Source of the DNA: Siphonodentalium dalli
Lineage: Eukaryota; Mollusca; Scaphopoda; Gadilida; Siphonodentaliidae
Direction: 5' to 3'
DNA: 64,000 bases
NCBI GenBank assembly: GCA_032622095.1
Contig: CP136067.1
Span: forward strand, 81,370,705-81,434,704
The notes under the pieces: generated by a model
Told to the model about the DNA's origin: nothing
What the model saw: the letters and a program-made list of their open reading frames with translations, nothing else
Database searches by the model: none
Position numbers and translations under genes: made by a program
Part shown: one piece after another, positions 11,560 through 20,977 of the stretch
Layout of the letters: every line of letters begins with the position of its first letter
Position numbering within the stretch: the stretch's first letter is position 1

Positions 11560-12190
11560 TAATTTTGGACGTTTCGGCACCTGGGCGTTTTGGTACCCGA
11601 TTTGTCGGCACTTCGGATGTTTCGGCACATGTCAATTTCCGGACCAACGTAACACTCAGTGATTACAATAAATTATTTTGATTTTCGTTCTTTAGATCAA
11701 TACAATGTGGTAAAACATAAATACGGTAAACAAAACAGGATGTAACACAATGCTAAAGACGGCGGTTACCGTTCCAATAGCACCACCAAACACACTAATA
11801 TACCTGTTAGGTCTTCTACGTTCCGAAGTGCCACAATAAGCGATTTAGAATTGTACTCCAAGCCTTTACTGCGCGCATAGAACGTTCTTTGTTACATTTA
11901 AAATTCCTGATAATTAAAACAATAAAGAGCGTTTATCTGACTTATGTGCAAAATGTAGAAATTTCAAGATACACAGTACTGCTCCAAGCTTGTTAAAGGT
12001 ATAGATAGTCCACATATTAGTACAGCAAGCATCTATTTTTTAAAAATATCAAGTGCCGAAACGTCTTCGACAAAGTCCGAAAATGTCCAGATGCTTGGGC
12101 CGAAACAGCCAAATACCGAAATCTCAGGTGCCGAAACGTCCCAAAAAATGGGTGCCGAATCGTCCAGGTGCCACAACGTCCCGCACCCGT
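11560..12190. repeat. Inverted repeat with GTTTCGGCAC boxes
   Basis: The left side carries repeated 'gacgtttcggcac' boxes (11570-11630). The right side (12050-12190) carries the reverse complement 'gtgccgaaacgtc' in four or more variants. Subterminal repeated boxes in opposite orientation around ~450 bp of unrelated sequence suggest a MITE or other non-autonomous DNA transposon. Confidence 0.55.
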
Positions 12191-12508
12191 AATGAATATA
12201 GTATAGCATAATAATGATATGAATGCGATATTATTCACAAAACACGTTTTGTGTCCGAGAAAATACAGATCGACTGTTGTTTGTTTATTAGATGCGTCAC
12301 GATATTGCGTTATTTCCATATTTAGATTCGCGTGCTATACGTCGGTTGTAAAACTCCTAATTTGGTTGCTTGCAACTTACAATACGATTCATCGTAATAT
12401 TGCTCACTAACAGGGTTACCAGGCGTTGCTCATGTTAAAGTGATGTGAAACCCTCTGTATGTTGTGGATATTTGGTGGGAATAGAGATTACTCTTGCTCT
12501 TGTTACAG

Positions 12509-12567
12509 GCATTCCACCAATAAGTATTTATTTATTTTCTGCCTATACGTTAGACGTTATGGCATAA
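12509..12567 (+). CDS. Possible terminal exon of the PHD-OTU gene
   Basis: A good acceptor (pyrimidine tract, then 'gttacag') precedes an exon that takes the phase-1 junction of exon 3. It adds GIPPISIYLFSAYTLDVMA before TAA at 12565-12567. The resulting protein would be about 314 residues and stop before an OTU catalytic His. Only the splice signal and phase support it, so the real 3' end may be different or decayed. Confidence 0.3.
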
Positions 12568-13484
12568 CGCATGAACATCATATTAAACACATTGTTTCGC
12601 ACAAGATGACAACCGGGCTTTACATATATAGAGATGTATCAATCAATCTAGTTGGTTAGACTAAAATTTTAGGATCCTGGCTATCATGTCCTTATGAAGA
12701 TACAGATGTTTTCTGCGATAAGATCACTGGCATGTAAACATTATACGCTGTAAACAGCCGTCAATTTGAGTTACATCTTTACAATATGGGAAATCTAATT
12801 ATTTTGTTCAAAGGTGCTGAAAATGTGCCTTTCAACCTGTGCAATGCCGGGTAACGTTGATAGTAATCAATACTTTCCAGTTACGCGTAGATTCATTATC
12901 TATAGTTGTGGATTGATATTACTCGTTGGTTGTAATTCTCCTTGTAATCCGTTTATTTGAAAGACAAACACCGGCCGGGGTCGAGCGAGCGAGTAACATT
13001 TTCTAGGTTGACCTCATGGGGTATGTCGCTACGTTATAACGTCGAGATATTGTGTCCACGGGCACGTGGGGCCACCGGGCGGTCCCGGGCGGTCCTAATG
13101 TTCTTTTTGTCTATTTACCATTTTATCGGTTTTTGAGGGGTTAATAACGCCGGCCGGGGTCGAGCGAGGGAGTAACATTTTGTAGGTTGACCTCGTGGGG
13201 TATGTCGCTATGTTATAACGTCGAGATATAGTGTCCACGGGCCCATGGTGCCTCCCGGGCGGTTTCGGGCGGTCCCAATGTTCTTTTTGTTTATATACCA
13301 TTTTATCGGATTTTGAGGGGTTAATAACACCGGCCGGAGTCGAGCGAGCGAGTAGCATTTTGTAGGTTGACCTCGTGGGGTATGTCGCTATGTTATAACG
13401 TCGAGATATAGTGTCCACGGGCCCATGGGGCCGCCTGGGCGGTCCCGGGCGGTTCCAAGGTTCTTTTGTTTATACACTATTTTA

Positions 13485-13760
13485 CCGGAATTTGAGGGGT
13501 TAATAACATCGGCCGTGGACGCGTCAACGAGTCAATACATGGAATTAACACTCAGGTGTATTGCACTTATTGCACTACCAAGAATCACCAAAATAATCTG
13601 TCTGAACACACACGAAGACACCAGTAATCACCCAGGCTCTTTTAGCCAACATCGGCATTTGTGGGGTTAATATGACCGGCCGGAGACGAGCGAGCGAGTA
13701 AATTTTTCTATGTTGCCCTCAGGTGGCATGTCGCGACGTTATACCGTCGAGATATTGTGT
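13485..13760 (-). repeat. Embedded copy of the element terminus
   Basis: The unique terminal block (aacatcggccgtggacgcgt, 'caggtgtattgcacttattg', 'aatatgaccggccggagacg') occurs here, 4,459 bp before the true right terminus, but continues into satellite instead of ending. It suggests an old terminus swallowed by arm growth or unequal exchange. Confidence 0.8.
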
Positions 13761-14389
13761 TCACGGGCACGTGGGGCCACCCGGGCGGTCCCGGGCGGTC
13801 CCAATGTTCTTTTTGTCTATATACCATTTTATCGGATTTTGAGGGGTTAATAACGCCGGCCCGAGTCGAGCGAGCGAGTACAATTTTGTAGGTTGACCTC
13901 GTGGGGTATGTCGCTACGTTATAACGTCGCGATATAGTGTCCATGGGCCCATGGGGCCTCCCGGGCGGTCCCGGGCGGTCCCAATGTTCTTTTTGTTTAT
14001 ATACCATTTTGTCGGATTTTGAGGGGTTAATATCACCGGCCGGAGTCGAGCGAGCGAGTAACATTTTCTAGGTTGACCTCATGGGGTATGTCGCTACGTT
14101 ATAACGTCGAGATATTGTGTCCACGGGCACGTGGGGCCACCCGGGCGGTTCCGGGCGGTCCCAATGTTCTTTTTGTCTATATACCATTTTGTCGGATTTT
14201 GAGGGGTTAATAACACCGGCCGGGGTCGAGCGAGCGAGTATCATTTTCTAGGTGGGGTATGTCGCTATGTTATAACGTCGAGATATTGTGTCCACGGGCA
14301 CGTGGGGCCACCCGGGCGGTCCCGGGCGGTCCCAATGTTCTTTTTGTCTATATACCATTTTGTCGGATTTTGAGGGGTTAATAACACCG

Positions 14390-17300
14390 GCCGGGGTCGA
14401 GCGAGCGAGTATCATTTTCTAGGTGGGGTATGTCGCTATGTTATAACGTCGAGATATTGTGTCCACGGGCACGTGGGGCCACCCGGGCGGTCCCGGGCGG
14501 TCCCAATGTTCTTTTTGTCTATATACCATTTTGTCGGATTTTGAGGGGTGAATAACACCGGCCGGGGTCGAGCGAGCGAGTAACATTTTCTAGGTTGACC
14601 TCATGGGGTATGTCGCTACGTTATAACGTCGATATATTGTGTCCACGGGCACGTGGTGCCACCCGGGCGGTCCCGGGCGGTCCTAATGTTCTTTTTGTCT
14701 ATTTACCATTTTATCGGATTTTGAGGGGTTAATAACGCCGGCCGGGGTCGAGCGAGGGAGTAACATTTTGTAGGTTGACCTCGTGGGGTATGTCGCTATG
14801 TTATAACGTCGGGATATAGTGTCCACGGGCCCATGGTGCCTCCCGGGCGGTTTCGGGCGGTCCCAATGTTCTTTTTGTTTATATACCATTTTATCGGATT
14901 TTGAGGGGTTAATAACACCGACCGGAGTCGAGCGAGCGAGTAACATTTTGTAGGTTGACCTCGTGGGGTATGTCGCTACGTTATAACGTGGAGATATTGT
15001 GTCCACGGGCACGTGGGGCCACCCGGGCGGTCCCGGGCGGTCCCAATGTTATTTTTGTTTATAAACTATTTTGTTGGATTTTGAGGGGTTAATAACACCG
15101 GCCGGGGTCGAGCGAGCGAGTAACATTTTCTAGGTTGACCTCGTGGGGTATGTCGCTACGTTATAACGTGGAGATATTGTGTCCACGGGCACGTGGGGCC
15201 ACCCGGGCGGTCCCGGGCGGTCCCAATGTTATTTTTGTTTATAAACTATTTTGTTGGATTTTGAGGGGTTAATAACACCGGCCGGGGTCGAGCGAGCGAG
15301 CAACATTTTCTAGGTTGACCTCATGGGGTATGTCGCTACGATATAACGTCGAGATATTGTGTCCACGGGCACGTGGAGCCACCCGGGCGGTCCCGGGCGG
15401 TCCCAATGTTCTTTTTGTCTATATACCATTTTGTCGGATTTTGAGGGGTTAATAACACCGGCCGGAGTCGAGCGAGCAAGCAACATTTTGTAGGTTGACC
15501 TCGTGGGGTATGTCGCTATGTTATAACGTCGAGATATAGTGTCCACGGGCCCATGGTGCCTCCCGGGCGGTTTCGGGCGGTCCCAATGTTCTTTTTGTTT
15601 ATATACCATTTTATCGGATTTTGAGGGGTTAATAACACCGGCCGGAGTCGAGCGAGCAAGTAACATTTTGTAGGTTGACCTCGTGGGATATGTCGCTACG
15701 TTATAACGTCGAGATATTGTGTCCACGGGCACGTGGGGCCACCCGGGCGGTCCCGGGCGGTCTCAATGTTATTTTTGTTTATAAACCATTTTGTTGGATT
15801 TTGAGGGGTTAATAACACCGGCCGGGGTCGAACGAGCGAGTAACATTTTCTAGGTTGACCTCATGGGGTATGTCGCTACGTTATAACGTCGAGATATTGT
15901 GTCCACGGGCACGTGGGGCCACCCGGGCGGTCCCGGGCGGTCCCAATGTTCTTTTTGTCTATATACCATTTTGTCGGATTTTGAGGGGTTAATAACGCCG
16001 GCCGGGGTCGAGCGAGGGAGTAACATTTTGTAGGTTTACCTCGTGGGGTATGTCGCTATGTTATAACGTCGAGATATAGTGTCCACGGGCACGTGGGGCC
16101 ACCCGGGCGGTCCCGGGCGGTCCCAATGTTCTTTTTGTCTATATACCATTTTGTCGGATTTTGAGGGGTTAATAACACCGGCCGGGGTCGAGCGAGCGAG
16201 TTTCATTTTCTAGGTGGGGTATGTCGCTATGTTATAACGTCGAGATATTGTGTCCACGGGCACGTGGGGCCACCCGGGCGGTCCCGGGCGGTCCCAATGT
16301 TCTTTTTGTCTATATACCATTTTGTCGGATTTTGAGGGGTGAATAACACCGGCCGGGGTCGAGCGAGCGAGTAACATTTTCTAGGTTGACCTCATGGGGT
16401 ATGTCGCTACGTTATAACGTCGATATATTGTGTCCACGGGCACGTGGTGCCACCCGGGCGGTCCCGGGCGGTCCTAATGTTCTTTTTGTCTATTTACCAT
16501 TTTATCGGATTTTGAGGGGTTAATAACGCCGGCCGGGGTCGAGCGAGGGAGTAACATTTTGTAGGTTGACCTCGTGGGGTATGTCGCTATGTTATAACGT
16601 CGGGATATAGTGTCCACGGGCCCATGGTGCCTCCCGGGCGGTTTCGGGCGGTCCCAATGTTCTTTTTGTTTATATACCATTTTATCGGATTTTGAGGGGT
16701 TAATAACACCGGCCGGAGTCGAGCGAGCGAGTAACATTTTGTAGGTTGACCTCGTGGGGTATGTCGCTACGTTATAACGTGGAGATATTGTGTCCACGGG
16801 CACGTGGGGCCACCCGGGCGGTCCCGGGCGGTCCCAATGTTATTTTTGTTTATAAACTATTTTGTTGGATTTTGAGGGGTTAATAACACCGGCCGGGGTC
16901 GAGCGAGCGAGTAACATTTTCTAGGTTGATCTCGTGGGGTATGTCGCTACGTTATAACGTGGAGATATTGTGTCCACGGGCACGTGGGGCCACCCGGGCG
17001 ATCCCGGGCGGTCCCAATGTTATTTTTGTTTATAAACTATTTTGTTGGATTTTGAGGGGTTAATAACACCGGCCGGGGTCGAGCGAGCGAGCAACATTTT
17101 CTAGGTTGACCTCATGGGGTATGTCGCTACGATATAACGTCGAGATATTGTGTCCACGGGCACGTGGAGCCACCCGGGCGGTCCCGGGCGGTCCCAATGT
17201 TCTTTTTGTCTATATACCATTTTGTCGGATTTTGAGGGGTTAATAACACCGGCCGGAGTCGAGCGAGCAAGCAACATTTTGTAGGTTGACCTCGTGGGGT

Positions 17301-17880
17301 ATGTCGCTATGTTATAACGTCGAGATATAGTGTCCACGGGCCCATGGTGCCTCCCGGGCGGTTTCGGGCGGTCCCAATGTTCTTTTTGTTTATATACCAT
17401 TTTATCGGATTTTGAGGGGTTAATAACACCGGCCGGAGTCGAGCGAGCAAGTAACATTTTGTAGGTTGACCTCGTGGGATATGTCGCTACGTTATAACGT
17501 CGAGATATTGTGTCCACGGGCACGTGGGGCCACCCGGGCGGTCCCGGGCGGTCTCAATGTTATTTTTGTTTATAAACCATTTTGTTGGATTTTGAGGGGT
17601 TAATAACACCGGCCGGGGTCGAACGAGCGAGTAACATTTTCTAGGTTGACCTCATGGGGTATGTCGCTACGTTATAACGTCGAGATATTGTGTCCACGGG
17701 CACGTGGGGCCACCCGGGCGGTCCCGGGCGGTCCCAATGTTCTTTTTGTCTATATACCATTTTGTCGGATTTTGAGGGGTTAATAACGCCGGCCGGGGTC
17801 GAGCGAGGGAGTAACATTTTGTAGGTTTACCTCGTGGGGTATGTCGCTATGTTATAACGTCGAGATATAGTGTCCACGGG
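14390..17880 (-). repeat. Higher-order duplication, 1,791-bp period
   Basis: Variant-bearing units recur 1,791 bp apart: the 'gaggggtgaataac' variant at 14543 and 16334, and open frames 14683-15012 versus 16474-16803 and 15310-15732 versus 17101-17523, nearly identical. Ten satellite units were duplicated together recently. Confidence 0.85.
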
Positions 17881-17914
17881 CCCATGGGGCCGCCCGGGCG
17901 GTCCCGGGCGGTTC

Positions 17915-18324
17915 CAATGTTCTTTTGTTTATACACTATTTTACCGGAATTTGAGGGGTTAATAACATCGGCCGTGGACGCGTCAACGAGTCAATACATG
18001 GAATTAACACTCAGGTGTATTGCACTTATTGCACTACCGAGAATCACCAAAATAATCTGTCTGAACACACACGAAGACACCAGTAATCACCCAGGCTATT
18101 TTAGCCAATATCGGCATTTGTGGGGTTAATATGACCGGCCGGAGACGAGCGAGCGAGTAAATTTTTCTATGTTGCCCTCAGGTGGCATGTCGCTACGTTA
18201 TACCGTCGAGATATTGTGTCCACGGGCTCGTTGGGCCGCCCGGGCGGTCCCGGGCGGTCTCGGGCGGTCCCCGGGCGGTCCCCGGGCGGTCCCGGGCGGT
18301 CCCCGGGCGGTAATTAGTCACACC
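17915..18324 (-). repeat. Right terminal inverted repeat
   Basis: Reverse complement of 3529-3930 with only scattered substitutions and small length changes in the GC-rich tip repeat. It ends 'ggtaattagtcacacc' at 18324. Confidence 0.88.
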
Positions 18325-18452
18325 CGTGGTTTGTATCATTAGGCTGCCATTTTCATTTTCAGTATATACGGTTTATTCTGATTTAGGGATATTTCAGTCA
18401 CATGTATATTTAAGAAATAAATAAATGGAGCATCTGTGTGTATACGCATATT

Positions 18453-18780
18453 ATGGAATCCTATTAGGGCCACTTGCTAATGGTGCTTTCGGCGCACTTT
18501 TTGTCGCTTTCGGCGCGCGCCGAAACATACCCTAATGGCGCACTTTTTGTCGCTTCCGGCGCGCGCCATTAGGGAGTGGACCTAATAGTATGCCTAATGG
18601 CGCTTTAGGCGCGCGCCGAAAGCGACAAAAAGTGCGCCGAAAGCGACAAATAGTGCGCCGTAACGGCGCATATTTTGTCGCTTTCGGCGCGTTACTAATG
18701 GCGCACTTTTTGTCGCTTTCGGCGCTTTCGGCGCATCGCGCCGAAAGCGCCATTAGCAAGTGGCCCTAATAGGATTCCAT
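18453..18780. mobile_element. GC-rich palindromic MITE
   Basis: The arms 'atggaatcctattagggcca' (18453) and its inverse (ending 18780) extend through 'cttgctaatggtgctttcgg'. The interior is built of 'gcgcactttttgtcgctttc' boxes in both orientations, so a strong fold-back is expected. The inner tip TTAGGGCCAC is shared with the transposon ends at 26926 and 31210. Confidence 0.8.
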
Positions 18781-20750
18781 AGCATGTAGTCGAATTTGAA
18801 CACAGAGAAACTGATTGTAAGTTGCCACGAAGCGGAGTCCTACAATCGGGTTCTGTGGTAAAATTCGACTATACAGGCATATGTGCCATGTGCTCATTTC
18901 TTTTATAATTCGACTGCATATGATTTGGTCGAAATTGTAGACCTGCATGACGTCACTATTAAACGGGGACTACTTTTCTTTGTCTCTTCTCTAAGCGTTT
19001 CAGTTCTGTACGGTTTATTTATTGCTCTTGCATTTCAAATCATAACTAGCGTTGGTATAGGTATAAACATGCCAAGTCTCTTTCATTACCATAGCATGTT
19101 TGTAACCAAGTTGTCTGTGCTTAGAATTATGAGGGCTCTTGAAGTTTGAGACAGTGATAGTGGGAACACAGACTGGTGACCATTCAGGAGAGATAGTTTT
19201 ATTCCTCCATATCAAAATAAATATGGTACAATCAGTGTTCAAATATATAATACATTACATAATATCACATTATAAGATATAAATAGTGGCAATTCGTTGT
19301 TGATTATCAAATGAAATTATATGCATAATGCCGCTAAACACCACGAACATAAAGCGGACAATGCTTAAAACATTGTTCCTCGTCACAAATTAGGTGTATT
19401 TCCGAGCGTATATAATACATCCAACGAAATAGTTTGCTAGAAACGTTCTTTCGGTCATTGAATCTAACATATTGTAAATTGCAACTGGATAGTTGTCAAT
19501 AATAAAGTACCAGAATGAGCTTCGCGTTTTCAGTGCGAACTCGGAAGAACAATCAGTGTACGTACATGTATGAAACAACTGCAGAATATATATTGGTGAT
19601 CCTCCCGTGCGTTACAAATGTTGACTATCTCAAATGAAATTATAAATACAGGAAGGATAGGACTGACAGCATCCACAAACACACCACATATCATTATGTA
19701 TATATGTCATGTTCGTCATTGTAGTTTGAAAATGCAAATAGGAGAGGGGCGGGTGTAAGTTGTCAAAACTTGTGGCCTGATCCCTCTTGTAATATTATAT
19801 TACAATGAAATATGTTTAAATAAAAAACAAATAGACAACTGGTTGGAAAACGCTCGTTGTCAGTGATGGCGTAGTGAATGATCGTCATATGTCGTTCTGT
19901 TGAGAATGTTAGCCATCTGAATACTTAAAACAGAGAGGGGTTGCCCTTCTTGCCATAGACACCATATTATCCAAGTGCTAAATGTGTCTGGTTTAACTTG
20001 GTAGAACAAGCGCATATCCGACCAGTTATAATTCAACCGATTGCCAGAAGTTCTTTAAATTATAACTTTTACGGAGTTATCTCTTCTGCACCCACACTCA
20101 TATTATACCTACAAACTATTGCTTGAAAATTATCGAAAAGTTCGAAATTAGTGTAACGGGATGTTCCCTTTAGATTTGTTTGCGTTATCTCGTAGTTATT
20201 GTACCACTAGTGTGCTTACTTTACAAGATACAAGCCACAAGCTACATGTGGAACATCTCTTATGTTCAACCTTGTTGTAGCTTATTTCAACGGAATATGA
20301 CGTTCAACTCATTTGCACCATCTAAACACGAAAAACGACGATGCATGTGTATGCATGCATGTGAACATCTGAACAGCAAATGCGGTAACTTAAATTAAGA
20401 GTTATCTTTCTGGAACCATGGGTATCGTATTGATATTTGCAGAACAATACTCGCTTGTCTCGTCAATTCTGTGGCAAACCTTGCACTTTTAATTGACAAT
20501 TGTCATGAGGGTTCCAGTAGCACACCTCGTTTGAAGAATCATGGCGCATTAGATTTCCATCGAGTGAGTTCACGGGTATGCGTGTACAAGGACGGCATTA
20601 TATATACATGTAGGTACATCCGCATGTGACTGATGCACATCTACCGCATGTTTTAAAGCTGAATTTAATCAACCTATCTGATGAAGTCGGTATATTAGAC
20701 ACCGAACCATTGATTACACACGGTTTAATTTAGATGTAACACGGTGTTAT
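18781..20750. other. 3' flank of the lectin-receptor gene
   Basis: No open frame with recognisable content. On the minus strand, variant polyadenylation hexamers ATTAAA lie at 20724-20729 and 20664-20669, just beyond the stop codon at 20751, and a canonical AATAAA sits near 19198-19204. The 3' UTR end cannot be fixed. Confidence 0.4.
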
Positions 20751-20977
20751 TTAGATGTTAACACTCTCATCTTCCGTTGAGTACGTCGCATTATCGAATC
20801 CAGACACGCCCGATTTTGACGACGTCCCTGCAAAAATCCACACTTGTCTTCGCTTGAGAATAACAAGAGCTACGATAAATGTCACCAGCGTTGCCATGGA
20901 AATGATGAGAATGAGTGCGACGATCCCTCCAGAAATACCAGGGCTCGAATTGTTATTGTTGCTGCTGCTTCCTAGTC
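20751..20977 (-). CDS. Exon 24: transmembrane helix, cytoplasmic tail, stop
   Basis: The acceptor 'ctagtttcag' and phase-1 entry match exon 23. It encodes a Ser/Asn-rich stalk, a ~23-residue hydrophobic helix (codons about 20856-20926) stopped by KRR, and a tail ending in DESVNI before TAA at 20751-20753. The tail contains FDNATY (20781-20798), similar in pattern to the FENxxY/NPxY-type endocytic signals of mannose-receptor tails. Basic residues after the helix fit type I topology. Confidence 0.88.

Larger units (their letters stand above)
12972..18240 (-). repeat. Right satellite array, ~180-bp unit, inverted
   Basis: About 29 units of the same satellite as the left arm, in the opposite orientation (boxes 'gtcgagcgagcgag', 'cgttataacgtcgagatat', 'ccgggcggtcccgggcggtc', 'attttgaggggttaataac'). 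Some units are shortened by loss of the 'ttgacctcat' segment (near 14250, 14420 and 16215). It includes a higher-order duplication and an embedded terminus copy (separate entries). Open frames of up to 140 codons arise from the three-divisible period. Confidence 0.92.
3528..18324. mobile_element. 14.8-kb Foldback/Mutator-like composite element
   Basis: The left end (from 3529, GGTGTGACTAATTACCG) and the right end (to 18324) are inverted copies, nearly identical for more than 400 bp including a GC-rich tip and a unique ~250-bp terminal block. CGTGGTTTG occurs directly outside each end (3519-3527 and 18325-18333; 9/10 matching if extended one base), which fits a 9-10 bp target-site duplication. 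Each arm consists of ~180-bp tandem repeats in opposite orientation. The core holds a PHD-OTU gene and nested elements. Arms made of tandem repeats with a 9-bp duplication are described for Foldback elements and Phantom/Mutator relatives. That assignment is inference, because no transposase was found. Confidence 0.75.

Noticed and set aside
3519..18333. Two independent satellite arrays that happen to be inverted
   Set aside because: The unique terminal blocks, identical tips and matching short direct repeats exactly outside both ends favour one element.
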